A DNA stretch of 25,465 nt, taken from NCBI GenBank assembly GCA_036519295.1, contig DATDLN010000132.1:1-25465 (forward strand), read 5' to 3'. Below, piece after piece: positions 15,641 through 22,882 of this stretch. This DNA is from JACVRW01 sp036519295 (GTDB lineage: Bacteria; Actinomycetota; Thermoleophilia; Solirubrobacterales; Thermoleophilaceae). The notes under the pieces were generated by a model that was given only the letters and a program-made list of their open reading frames with translations, ran no database searches and had not been told where the DNA came from. Numbering within the stretch: the stretch's first letter is position 1; each line of letters starts with the position of its first letter. The position numbers and the translations under genes were made by a program.

Positions 15641-15721
15641 ATGCGCAGTACACCGGATCGACACCAGGTTGCGCCACCCGGGTTGCTACGGTCCGCACCT
15701 GCCCCGGATAGGGAGGAAGAG
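15641..15721. promoter_or_regulatory. Divergent intergenic region between MCE operon and WS/DGAT gene
   Basis: The start codons of the first MCE gene and the acyltransferase gene are separated by 93 bp, the only place where promoters for both can lie outside coding sequence. It contains a direct repeat GGTTGC at 15667-15672 and 15681-15686, 14 bp apart, and a good Shine-Dalgarno GGGAGGA at 15711-15717 for the + strand gene. I do not see convincing -35/-10 pairs on either strand. Shared regulation of the two units is an inference from the geometry. Confidence 0.45.
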
Positions 15722-17113
15722 ATGCCCTCGCAGCGTCTCTCGGCGCTGGACGCGTCGTTCCTCGAGGTGGAAACCGCCGCTGCCCACATGCACGTGGGTT
15801 GGGTTGCGGTGCTCGAGCCCCCCGACGGCCGTCCCGCCCCCAGCTTCGAACAGCTCCGCGACCACGTTGCCAGGCGGCTCCACAGAGCGCCGCGCTACCG
15901 CCAGCGATTGGCGCGCGTGCCGCTCGGCGTGGCCCGTCCGCTGTGGGTGGACGACGAGCGCTTCGACATATCGAGGCATGTGAGGCGTTCGTCGGGCGGC
16001 GACCTGCTCGAGCTCGCGGCGACCGTGATGTCCACGCCGCTGCCGCGGGAGCGCCCGCTGTGGGAGCTGTGGATCGCGAATCAGCTCGACGACGGCCGCG
16101 TCGGCGTGGTGGGCAAGGCGCACCACTGCATGGTCGACGGGATCGCGGCCGTCGAGCTGGCGGCGTTGCTGCTCGATGCGGAGCCCGACCCCCCACCGGA
16201 CGAGCCCGACGCGTGGGAGCCGGCGCCCATACCCTCGGCGGGCAGCCTGCTGGTCGGCGGAGTGCTCGACCGGGCGCGCGACCAGCTGCGCCTGGCCTCG
16301 GCCTCGGCGCGCATGGCCACCGCTCCTCGGCGGCTCGTGGCCGGCGTGGAGCGAAGCGGCCGGGCCCTCGTCCATTCGCTTGCACGCACCACGCCCGTCG
16401 AGCGGCTGAACGAGCCGCTCTCCCCCTACCGACACCTCGGGACACTGTCGCGCTCGCTCGACGAGCTTCGGTTCGTCAAGCGCGCCTTCGGGACGACCGT
16501 CAACGACGTCCTGCTGGCGGCCGCGGCCGGCGGCGTGCGCCGCTACCTCGAGCGCCACGACACCGAGCCGCAGCGACTCAAGGCGATGGTGCCCGTCAAC
16601 GTCCGCTCCGGCGGGGCCGGTGAGCAGCTCGGGAACCGGATCGCCTTCCTCTTCATAGAGCTTCCCTGCCACGAGCCCGACCCGCTCGCCCGCCTCGCCG
16701 CGGTGCATCTCGCCACGCGCGAGGCCAAGGCCGCGGGCGAGCCGGAGGGCGCCGACGCCGTGCTCGAGCTCGCCTCGTACGCGCCCTCTCCCGTACAGCG
16801 CGTGCTGTCGCGAATCGTTGCCAGCCCCCACACCTTCAACGTCGTGGTGTCCAACATCCCGGGGCCCGCCGAGCAGCTCTACATGCTCGGCTGCCCGCTG
16901 CGCGAGGCCTACCCGATCGTCCCGCTCGCGGAGCGGCACGGCCTCTCTATCGGCTTCACCACGGTGGCCGGCGGCGCCTTCTTCGGCGTCTACGCCGACC
17001 GCGACTCGGTTCCCGACCCCGAGCGACTCGCGGGCGAGGTGGGAAACGCCCTCGACGAGCTGATCGAGCTGGCGCCCGCTACGCGAGAAGCGGCAGCAGC
17101 GCCTGGAGCTTGA
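15722..17113 (+). CDS. Wax ester synthase / diacylglycerol acyltransferase (WS/DGAT)
   Basis: 463-aa bifunctional acyltransferase of the family that makes triacylglycerol or wax esters from acyl-CoA at the membrane. The catalytic HHxxxDG is HHCMVDG at 134-140. Other family signatures are the N-terminal LSALDASFL, PLWELWI at 112-118, TTVNDVLLAAAAGG, a NRIAFLFIELP block, and VVSNIPGP near the C-terminus. ATG at 15722 is chosen for GGGAGGA five to ten bases upstream and because it gives the canonical N-terminus. It is divergent to the MCE operon, a pairing that fits import of lipid followed by storage. The last 35 bp overlap the convergent menF end. Whether the product is TAG, wax ester or another ester cannot be told from sequence. 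Confidence 0.93.
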   Translation: MPSQRLSALDASFLEVETAAAHMHVGWVAVLEPPDGRPAPSFEQLRDHVARRLHRAPRYRQRLARVPLGVARPLWVDDERFDISRHVRRSSGGDLLELAATVMSTPLPRERPLWELWIANQLDDGRVGVVGKAHHCMVDGIAAVELAALLLDAEPDPPPDEPDAWEPAPIPSAGSLLVGGVLDRARDQLRLASASARMATAPRRLVAGVERSGRALVHSLARTTPVERLNEPLSPYRHLGTLSRSLDELRFVKRAFGTTVNDVLLAAAAGGVRRYLERHDTEPQRLKAMVPVNVRSGGAGEQLGNRIAFLFIELPCHEPDPLARLAAVHLATREAKAAGEPEGADAVLELASYAPSPVQRVLSRIVASPHTFNVVVSNIPGPAEQLYMLGCPLREAYPIVPLAERHGLSIGFTTVAGGAFFGVYADRDSVPDPERLAGEVGNALDELIELAPATREAAAAPGA

Positions 17114-18530
17114 CCTCGGTCTCGGCGAGCTCCTCCGCCGGCACCGAGTCCCTCACGATTCCGTTGCCGGAGTAGAGGCGCGCGACCCGCTCGCGCAGGA
17201 GTGCACAGCGCAGCGCAACGCAGAACTCGCCGTCCTCCGACAGGTCGGTCCAGCCGACCGCGCCCGCGTACCAGCCGCGGTCCAGGCCCTCGAGCGCCGG
17301 GATCAGCGGCAGAGCGACATCCCGCGGCTCGCCCCCGACCGCCGGCGTCGGGTGGAGCAGCCCGGCGAGCTCGACCGCCGCCAGCGGCTCCGCCAGCTGC
17401 GCCCGGATGGGCGTCGCCAGGTGCTGCACGTTCTGCACCCTCACCAGAACCGGCTCGTCGGCGCTCGCCACCCACAGGCTCACCGGCTCGAGCGTGCGCT
17501 CGATTCGCCTGGTCACGATGGCCTGCTCCTCGCGATCCTTCGTGCTGTGGAGCAGTCTCTCCCCGAGATGGTCGTCCACCGCAGGATCGGCGCTGCGCCT
17601 GGTGGTGCCCGCCAGGGCGACCGTCTGTGCCCGCTGCCCGTCGCGGCGCACGAGCAGCTCCGGGCTCGCTCCCACGAACGCGAGCTCCGGCGTCCCGACG
17701 CACCAGCAGTAGCACGCGGGGAAGCTCTCCCGCAACGCGCCGAGCACGGCCGCCGGGTCATGGGGGTGCGCCGCGTGCGCCCGGACCTCGCGGGCGAGCA
17801 CGACCTTCTCCAGCTCCGCGCCGCGGATGCGCTCCACCGCCCGTTCGACGGCGTGCTCGAAGTGCGATGGCGGCGCGGCACTTGCCACCCGCGTCCGCTC
17901 CACGGGGTCGGGGTCGAGCAGCGGCATTGCGACCGGACGCATTTCCTCGAGGCGGCGCAGGGCGCCCTCAACGAGCGCCTCGGCCGTCTCGTCGCCGTCG
18001 GCGGACACGCACACCGTCATTCGGGCCTCTTGCGCATGGCGCACCAGGGCGATTTGAGGCAGAAAGAGGGAGGCCGGGGCAAGCGACGACCACTCGGGCG
18101 ACCCGCCGCCATCGTGGGCGAAGGCGAAGCCGCCGACGAAGACGGGCCCGGCGGCGGGCGGCCGCGACGGGTCCTCGGCCGGATCGTCGGCGAACGTCCG
18201 CCGCCCCAGCTGCCGGGCGCGCTCCGCCGCCTCCGTGAACCGCGCGGCCCCGCGCGCCTCGACGAAAGCGGCGACTCCCAGCGCCGCCAGCACCAACCCG
18301 CCGCGCTCGGGCTGCTCGAGGCAGAAGAAACGGTCACCGGGCCGGCGGGCGGCCAGCACGGCCGCTGACAGGTCGAGGTCCGCCGGCAGCGGGACGGTCA
18401 CGGCGGCGATCGAGCGCCCACCCTCCGTTCGGGCGAGCCGGATCGCGCGCGCCGCGCGATCTTCGAGGCGCTCACGCGCGGGCCGATGCAGCGCGAACGG
18501 GGTCTGGGAGGGGGCGGTGCGGATGGGCAT
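17079..18530 (-). CDS. menF: Isochorismate synthase (MenF-type)
   Basis: 483-aa chorismate-utilising enzyme that supplies isochorismate to MenD. The C-terminal catalytic domain shows LEKVVLARE (K242, the position of the water-activating lysine), VGASPELLVRR, the AGTTRR segment at 308-313, LHPTPAVGG at 392-400, GWYAGAVGW at 419-427, GEFCVALR at 434-441 and YSGNGIV with ETEVK near the end. AGT and HPTPAVGG favour isochorismate synthase over anthranilate or aminodeoxychorismate synthase. The frame is open for 59 more codons upstream, but that part is Arg-rich and runs into the VOC gene, so the ATG at 18530 is chosen. Siderophore- or salicylate-linked isochorismate synthases look alike; no such genes are here. 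It ends overlapping the WS/DGAT gene tail to tail. Confidence 0.88.
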   Translation of the reverse strand: MPIRTAPSQTPFALHRPARERLEDRAARAIRLARTEGGRSIAAVTVPLPADLDLSAAVLAARRPGDRFFCLEQPERGGLVLAALGVAAFVEARGAARFTEAAERARQLGRRTFADDPAEDPSRPPAAGPVFVGGFAFAHDGGGSPEWSSLAPASLFLPQIALVRHAQEARMTVCVSADGDETAEALVEGALRRLEEMRPVAMPLLDPDPVERTRVASAAPPSHFEHAVERAVERIRGAELEKVVLAREVRAHAAHPHDPAAVLGALRESFPACYCWCVGTPELAFVGASPELLVRRDGQRAQTVALAGTTRRSADPAVDDHLGERLLHSTKDREEQAIVTRRIERTLEPVSLWVASADEPVLVRVQNVQHLATPIRAQLAEPLAAVELAGLLHPTPAVGGEPRDVALPLIPALEGLDRGWYAGAVGWTDLSEDGEFCVALRCALLRERVARLYSGNGIVRDSVPAEELAETEVKLQALLPLLA

Positions 18531-18570
18531 GCGCCCTAAGGATGGCGAGTCGTCACGGGAGACCGCGCCC

Positions 18571-18584
18571 GCCTCGCGTGAGGC
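18571..18584 (-). terminator. Small hairpin after the VOC gene
   Basis: GCCTC-GCGT-GAGGC is a perfect 5-bp stem with a 4-nt loop beginning one base after the VOC stop codon on the minus strand, in the 55-bp gap before menF. There is no T-tract, so termination is only a possibility; it may just shape the menF leader. Confidence 0.25.
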
Positions 18585-18585
18585 T

Positions 18586-18954
18586 CTACTCGCTCGGCGC
18601 CGGGGCGGACGGATCGTTCTGCCAGAGGCCAAACTCGTTTCCGTTGGTGTCCTTGCAGATGACGAACCAGCCCATGCTCGGTACCGGGCGGGGTTCGTCC
18701 GCCTCACCGCCCAGCTCCTTCACGCGCGCGGCCCCGGCGTTGATCTCGTCCACGTCGAAGTAGATGCGCGGCGCTCGCTTGCCGGGCTCCATGTCGGTGA
18801 TGGCCGCGCCGGTTTGCTCGCTGATCTGGGTCATGTGGTACTCGAACGGGCCCGGGTAGGACTGGAACTCCCACCCGAAGAGCGAGCCCCAGAACTCGCG
18901 TCCCTTGGCGGTGTCGTCCGCCGGGATCTCGACGTGTACCACCTGTCCGGGCAT
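18586..18954 (-). CDS. VOC superfamily (glyoxalase/bleomycin-resistance-like) protein
   Basis: 122-aa single-unit VOC protein with the two beta-alpha-beta-beta-beta halves: VVHVEIPADD...EFWGSLFGWEF (5-30) and RIYFDVDEINAGAARVKELG (63-82), ending in GWFVICKDTNGNEFGLWQ (95-112). H7 and E107 sit at usual metal-ligand positions. ATG at 18954 is fixed by a strong AAGGAGGGG just upstream, excluding a longer frame. VOC proteins of this kind include dioxygenases, lyases and uncharacterised members, and the substrate cannot be assigned. It lies between ilvN and menF on the same strand, with hairpins on both sides, so it may be its own unit. Confidence 0.88.
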   Translation of the reverse strand: MPGQVVHVEIPADDTAKGREFWGSLFGWEFQSYPGPFEYHMTQISEQTGAAITDMEPGKRAPRIYFDVDEINAGAARVKELGGEADEPRPVPSMGWFVICKDTNGNEFGLWQNDPSAPAPSE

Positions 18955-18956
18955 AG

Positions 18957-18967
18957 CCCCTCCTTTT
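18957..18967 (-). promoter_or_regulatory. Strong ribosome binding site of the VOC gene
   Basis: On the minus strand the sequence AAAAGGAGGGG ends two bases before the ATG at 18954. It is one of the best Shine-Dalgarno matches in the window and decides the start of the gene. Confidence 0.75.
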
Positions 18968-18982
18968 TCGAAGCGTCGTTTC

Positions 18983-19003
18983 GGCGGAGGCCGCACCTCC
19001 GCC
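18983..19003 (-). terminator. 8-bp perfect hairpin downstream of ilvN
   Basis: GGCGGAGG-CCGCA-CCTCCGCC is a perfect inverted repeat with a 5-nt loop in the 68-bp gap between the ilvN stop (19023) and the VOC gene. Position and strength fit an intrinsic terminator for the ilv genes, although no T-tract follows on the minus strand; high-GC actinobacterial terminators often lack one. Confidence 0.45.
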
Positions 19004-19022
19004 CGGGCACCCTATAGACCCC

Positions 19023-19583
19023 TCAGGTCGCGCCGCGTCCGCGCGACACCGCGATCGCGCCCGTCCTGACCATCTCGATCAGGCCGAAGGGGCGGACCAT
19101 CTCCTCGAAGGCCTCGACCTTGTCGTCGGTGCCGGTGATCTCGACGGTCACGCTGCGCCTCGAGATGTCGACGACGTTGCCGCGGAAGATCTCGGTGAAC
19201 TGCATCACCTGAGTCCGCGCCTCGCCGTCCTGGCACGAGATCTTGAACAACGCCAGCTCGCGCGCGACCCGCTCGTCCGGCTCGAGGTCGCGGATCTTGA
19301 TCACGTGGATCAGCTTGTGGAGCTGCTTTGTCACCTGGTCGATCGGTTGAGCCGCGCCGTCGACCGTCAGGGTGATGCGTGACATCGAGTCGTTGTCGGT
19401 CGGCCCCACCGCGAGCGAGGCGATGTTGAAGCCGCGCCGGGCGAAGAGCCCCGCGATACGGGCCAGGACGCCGGGCTTGTCCTCGACCAGGATCGAGAGC
19501 ACGTGCCGGCGGCCCGTACGGATGCCGCCGCTGGCCTCGAGGTCCTCGAGGTTCAGGACCTCCTTCGTTCCTGGCTCACCCAC
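19023..19583 (-). CDS. ilvN: Acetolactate synthase regulatory (small) subunit
   Basis: 186-aa regulatory subunit that activates the IlvB catalytic subunit and binds valine for feedback inhibition in branched-chain amino acid synthesis. The N-terminal ACT domain (about 27-100) is recognisable from HVLSILVEDKPGVLARIAGLF, FNIASLAVGPT and the MSRITLTVDG strand; a second ALS_ss_C domain follows (about 105-180, with KISCQDGEART, FRGNVVDISRRSVTVEITG and GLIEMVRTGAIAVSRG). The GTG at 19583 gives a short leader before the ACT domain; GAGGTGGG lies about ten bases upstream. It sits downstream of ilvB, separated by an unusual 40-codon open frame rather than the typical direct junction. Confidence 0.94.
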   Translation of the reverse strand: MGEPGTKEVLNLEDLEASGGIRTGRRHVLSILVEDKPGVLARIAGLFARRGFNIASLAVGPTDNDSMSRITLTVDGAAQPIDQVTKQLHKLIHVIKIRDLEPDERVARELALFKISCQDGEARTQVMQFTEIFRGNVVDISRRSVTVEITGTDDKVEAFEEMVRPFGLIEMVRTGAIAVSRGRGAT

Positions 19584-19586
19584 GGC

Positions 19587-19709
19587 TCAGCCCACCTCGG
19601 TCGGATGATCGGGCCGCGAAAACCGAGCCAGGCAAGGACGCAGGCTCGAAGGCATGTTGGGCATGCCGAGGGCCGAGGACGCCGCATGGCGAAGGTTTGC
19701 AGCGAGCAT
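19587..19709 (-). CDS. Possible 40-aa small ORF filling the ilvB-ilvN gap
   Basis: An ATG at 19709, two bases after the ilvB TGA, opens a frame of 40 codons that stops three bases before the ilvN GTG. The predicted peptide begins MLAANLRHAASSALG, has MPNMPSS and a single cysteine in LRPCLARF, and ends DHPTEVG. It matches no family I know. No Shine-Dalgarno sequence precedes it, and an inverted repeat (19651-19667) lies within it, so the DNA may instead be a structured spacer or dispersed repeat that happens to be open. It is listed because it fills the gap almost exactly; treat it as unproven. Confidence 0.3.
   Translation of the reverse strand: MLAANLRHAASSALGMPNMPSSLRPCLARFSRPDHPTEVG
19651..19667. 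repeat. Inverted repeat in the ilvB-ilvN spacer
   Basis: GGCATG-TTGGG-CATGCC is a perfect 6-bp inverted repeat with a 5-nt loop in the middle of the spacer. It could fold in mRNA between the two subunit genes and adjust their relative expression, or be the core of a dispersed repeat. Confidence 0.4.
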
Positions 19710-19711
19710 GA

Positions 19712-21388
19712 TCAGCCGACCATGTCGCGGGCGGCCTGCCCCGCCGGGATCATCGGGTAGCAGTTCTCCTCCTTCGTGACGTGCACGTCGACGAGGACCG
19801 GCCCGTCCTCCGCGAGCGCCGTCTTGAAGGCCTCCACCAGGTCCTCCTTGTCGGTCACGCGCATGCCGAGCGCGCCGAAGGCGTCGGCCAGCTTGACCCA
19901 GTCCGGGCTCGGCCCCATCTCGACCTGCGAGTAGCGGCGGTCCCAGAACAGCTCCTGCCACTGGCGCACCATGCCGAGATAGCCGTTGTTCATTAGGAAC
20001 ACCTTGACCGGGATCTGCTCGGTCACGCAGGTGGCGAGCTCCTGGACGGTCATGATCAGCGAGCCGTCGCCGGCGAGGCAGACCACGTCTTCGTCCGGCT
20101 GGGCGACCTTCGCCCCCATCGCCGACGGCAGTCCGAATCCCATCGTCCCGAGCCCGCCGGAGTTGATCCACTGACGGGGGCGCGTGAAGCCGTAGTACTG
20201 GGCGGCCCACATCTGATGCTGACCCACGTCGGAGGTGAGGATCGCCTGGCCGTTCGTGGCCTCGTAGATCGCCTGGACCATGTACTGGGGCTTGATCTCG
20301 CTGTCCTCGCTGTCGTCGTAGCGCAGCGGGTGCTTCTCCTGCCAGCCCCTGATCCGCTGCCACCAGGCCTCCAGCCGGGAACGTTCGGCTCCCAGCGCCC
20401 GATACTCCGCCGTGAGCTTGGGCAGGATCTGCTTCGCGTCCCCGACGATCGGGATATGGGCGGGCACGTTCTTCGAGATCTCTGCCGGATCGATGTCGAT
20501 GTGGATGAACTTCGCCCGCGGCGCGAACTCCGACAGCTTGCCCGTCACGCGGTCGTCGAAGCGGGCCCCGATGGCGACGATCAGGTCGGCCTCGTCCATC
20601 GCGTAGTTGGCGGCCCTGGTGCCGTGCATGCCGAGCATGCCGATCCAGGTCTCCTCATCAGCCGGGAAGGCGCCCAGGCCCATCAGCGTGCAGGTGACGG
20701 GGAACCCGTCGGACTGGCAGAGCTCGCCGAACTCCTTCGCCGCGTTCGCGTTGACGACCCCGCCGCCGCCGTATATGACCGGCCTGCGCGCGTTCGCCAG
20801 CGCCTTCGCCGCCAGGCGGATCTGCTTGGTGTTGCCCTCGGTGGTGGGCTGATAGCCGGGCAGGTGAACCCCGGAGACCGGCTCGTACGGGATGTCGGCC
20901 CGCGAGAGGTCCTGCGGCACGTCGACCAGCACGGGGCCGGGGCGGCCGGTTCGCGCGATGTGGAAGGCCTCGTGGATCGCCCTCGGGATGTCGCGCGGAT
21001 CCTGGATCAGGATCGAGTGCTTGACGACCGGCATGGTGATGCCGGAGATGTCGGCCTCCTGGAAGCCGTCGGTGCCGATCAGCTCCGTGCGCACCTGACC
21101 GGTGAGGAAAACGGTCGGCACGCTGTCCATTACGGCGTCGGCGATGCAGGTGACGAGATTCGTCGCGCCCGGGCCGCTGGTGGCGAGCGCCACCCCCACC
21201 TTCCCCGACGCCTTGGCATATCCCTCCGCGGCGTGGCCGGCGCCCTGCTCGTGCCGGCACTGTACGTGCCGGATGCCGGCGTCGTAGAGGGCGTCGTAGG
21301 TGGGTAGGTTTGCGCCGCCGGGGATCCCGAATACATGCTCGACGCCCTCAGCCTTGAGGCATTCCATGATGGCGTCGACGGCTCGCAT
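19712..21388 (-). CDS. ilvB: Acetolactate synthase catalytic (large) subunit
   Basis: 558-aa thiamine-diphosphate enzyme condensing pyruvate into acetolactate or acetohydroxybutyrate. The catalytic glutamate is E47 in CRHEQGAGHAAEGYAKASGK. ATSGPGATNL, the FAD-domain RFDDRVTGK, and the TPP/Mg motif GDGS (440-443) through NN (467-468) in FLMNNGYLGMVRQWQ complete the family set. ATG at 21388 yields the usual N-terminus (AVDAIMECLKAEGVEHVFGIPGG); GGAAGGAG lies 11 bases upstream, slightly far. The open frame reaches 39 codons further but without conserved sequence. Other TPP enzymes such as glyoxylate carboligase are excluded by the paired ilvN. ilvC and leuA are not in the window. Confidence 0.96.
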   Translation of the reverse strand: MRAVDAIMECLKAEGVEHVFGIPGGANLPTYDALYDAGIRHVQCRHEQGAGHAAEGYAKASGKVGVALATSGPGATNLVTCIADAVMDSVPTVFLTGQVRTELIGTDGFQEADISGITMPVVKHSILIQDPRDIPRAIHEAFHIARTGRPGPVLVDVPQDLSRADIPYEPVSGVHLPGYQPTTEGNTKQIRLAAKALANARRPVIYGGGGVVNANAAKEFGELCQSDGFPVTCTLMGLGAFPADEETWIGMLGMHGTRAANYAMDEADLIVAIGARFDDRVTGKLSEFAPRAKFIHIDIDPAEISKNVPAHIPIVGDAKQILPKLTAEYRALGAERSRLEAWWQRIRGWQEKHPLRYDDSEDSEIKPQYMVQAIYEATNGQAILTSDVGQHQMWAAQYYGFTRPRQWINSGGLGTMGFGLPSAMGAKVAQPDEDVVCLAGDGSLIMTVQELATCVTEQIPVKVFLMNNGYLGMVRQWQELFWDRRYSQVEMGPSPDWVKLADAFGALGMRVTDKEDLVEAFKTALAEDGPVLVDVHVTKEENCYPMIPAGQAARDMVG

Positions 21389-21418
21389 GACGGCGAAATC
21401 TCCTTCCGGTTGGCGAAA

Positions 21419-21434
21419 CTGGCCACAGGGCCAG
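21419..21434 (-). promoter_or_regulatory. Hairpin in the ilvB leader
   Basis: CTGGCC-ACAG-GGCCAG is a perfect 6-bp stem with a 4-nt loop, 31 bases upstream of the ilvB start and 14 bases after the stop of the zinc-ribbon gene (both minus strand). It may terminate the upstream small-gene unit or be part of an ilvB leader. No leader peptide rich in branched-chain codons is visible here. Confidence 0.3.
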
Positions 21435-21447
21435 GGAACCGGCGAGT

Positions 21448-21714
21448 CTACCGTGCGGCTATCACCTCGTCTGGAAAGTCGAGGTCGTGCCCGCAGCGCA
21501 TGCAAACCTGGTCGCTAACCGCCACGAGCTTGCCGCACTCGGGACAGCGCCGGCGGGGCTCGTCCCGCTCCCTGCGCATGAACAGCGCCGCGATGATTCC
21601 GATGCCCGGGAGCGCGAACCCGACCAGGAACCAGATCAAAAAGGAACTGCCCCTCAACCTCCCGATCGCCCCGGTCGCGAGGCCGAACACGAAGGCGATT
21701 GCGACGAAGTCCAC
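21448..21714 (-). CDS. Small membrane protein with C-terminal zinc ribbon
   Basis: 88-aa protein with two hydrophobic segments (about 2-18 and 25-45) followed by a basic stretch MRRERDEPRRR and a cytoplasmic-type zinc ribbon CPEC...CMRC (C57, C60, C71, C74). GTG at 21714 is the only workable start, since an in-frame TAG directly precedes it. It follows the 56-aa membrane protein by eight bases and is probably cotranscribed with it. Comparable small zinc-ribbon membrane proteins are common in actinobacteria and uncharacterised. No function is proposed. Confidence 0.8.
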   Translation of the reverse strand: MDFVAIAFVFGLATGAIGRLRGSSFLIWFLVGFALPGIGIIAALFMRRERDEPRRRCPECGKLVAVSDQVCMRCGHDLDFPDEVIAAR

Positions 21715-21722
21715 CTAGTGCA

Positions 21723-21893
21723 CTACAGCACGCGTATCGCCCAGACAACCCCGGCGATGGCGAGCACCACCACGGCGATCCAGGCGACCGCCGCCACGAA
21801 TCCCAGCACGACCTTGAAGAGGATGTAGGCCGCGACGAGGAGAACGGCGATGGCGAGCAACTTGCGAGCCGCATCTGAGATCGCTTGTCCCAT
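21723..21893 (-). CDS. Small two-helix membrane protein, 56 aa
   Basis: 56-residue protein with a short polar N-terminus (MGQAISDAARK) and two hydrophobic helices (about 12-30 and 32-53). ATG at 21893 has AGGA a few bases upstream. It lies between the GNAT gene and the zinc-ribbon gene on the same strand. The family is not recognised. The frame is open for hundreds of bases upstream, but that stretch is a shadow of the GNAT gene. Confidence 0.65.
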   Translation of the reverse strand: MGQAISDAARKLLAIAVLLVAAYILFKVVLGFVAAVAWIAVVVLAIAGVVWAIRVL

Positions 21894-21922
21894 GCGTCCT
21901 ATTCTGGCAGAGCGCTCCGCGC

Positions 21923-22870
21923 TCACAGGAGGCGCGCCGGGCGGGTGGCGAGGTAGCGGTCGAGCCCCGGCAGCGGCACCGATGACATCACCCAGGCGGG
22001 CCAGTACACCCGGAAGCCGAGCCGGCGGAGACGGTCCAGCAGCCACCAGGCGTGGGTCGTGCAGAACACGCCGAGGGTCTCCGGCTCCTGCGCCTTGGCG
22101 ATGCGATCGAGCGCCGCCAGCACGACCGGGACGAGGTCCTCCGGGCCCTCCCCCACGGCCGGGCCGATGTCCCCGTCGGAGCTCACCCAGCAGAGACCGG
22201 TCGCGCGGCCGAGGTTGGGATCCATCACGGCCAGGCAGGTCCGCGTGCGGCCGAAGAAGTCGTGCAGGAGGGGCCGCTCGTGCCCGACGGCGGCCGGCTC
22301 GAGCCGCTTCCACTCCTCCACGGCGCGCTGTGGCGTGAGAACGTGCACGCCGGGCTCGGCGGAGTCGACCTCCTGTGAGCGGCGCTCGAGGTACTCGTCG
22401 ACGCGGTGGCGCATGTGCCAGTGGCCGCCGACCGGCATCACGCCGAACTCCGTATAGAGGCTCAACTCGACGGGCGTTCCGAAAGTGAGCACCACCCGCC
22501 CGAGCTTCGGCGACGGCGAGTTCGGCCAGCAGAGCTCCAGCAGCGCCCGGCCCACCCCCCGGCGCGCATGCGGCGGAGCCACCCAAAGCTCGGTCAGCTC
22601 GTCCATCGATCCGAAGCGGGCGACGCGCGCGTAGCCGACCAGCTCGTCGCCGTTCTCGCAGATCCAGAAACGGCCGTCGGGCTGAGCGGCCACGAACTCG
22701 ATGAAGGAGCGCTCGCGGCGCCACTGCTCGCCGATCTGCTCCGGCGCTCGATGCTGGTCCGGAGCAAGCAGACCGCGCTCCTGGCGCGAGACGTCCCAGG
22801 CTTCCTCGGCGAGCTCGAAGGTCGGGCGTAGATCGCTTTCCCGGCCCTCGCGGAAGGACAGCTCGCTCAC
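21923..22870 (-). CDS. GNAT-family N-acetyltransferase, probably tandem-domain
   Basis: 315-aa protein whose N-terminal half (about 5-150) is a clear GNAT domain: ELTELWVAPPHARRGVGRAL holds the acetyl-CoA pyrophosphate loop RRGVGRAL at 103-110, after the FVAAQPDGRFWICENGDELVGY strand pair. The second half (about 165-315) keeps a GNAT-like order of strands (ATGLCWVSSDGDIGPAV, TLGVFCTTHAWWLLDRLRRL, GFRVYWPAWVMS) but lacks an obvious loop motif, suggesting a degenerate second domain. Substrate unknown. The GTG at 22870 starts 12 bases after the stop of the 209-aa membrane protein, so they are probably cotranscribed. Confidence 0.85.
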   Translation of the reverse strand: MSELSFREGRESDLRPTFELAEEAWDVSRQERGLLAPDQHRAPEQIGEQWRRERSFIEFVAAQPDGRFWICENGDELVGYARVARFGSMDELTELWVAPPHARRGVGRALLELCWPNSPSPKLGRVVLTFGTPVELSLYTEFGVMPVGGHWHMRHRVDEYLERRSQEVDSAEPGVHVLTPQRAVEEWKRLEPAAVGHERPLLHDFFGRTRTCLAVMDPNLGRATGLCWVSSDGDIGPAVGEGPEDLVPVVLAALDRIAKAQEPETLGVFCTTHAWWLLDRLRRLGFRVYWPAWVMSSVPLPGLDRYLATRPARLL

Positions 22871-22882
22871 CGTCGCGCGAGG

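Noticed and set aside
15641..15721. Sigma70-like promoter elements (TACGGT on +, TACTGC on -)
   Set aside because: No -35 element at 16-18 bp spacing could be matched to either, so I did not call promoters.
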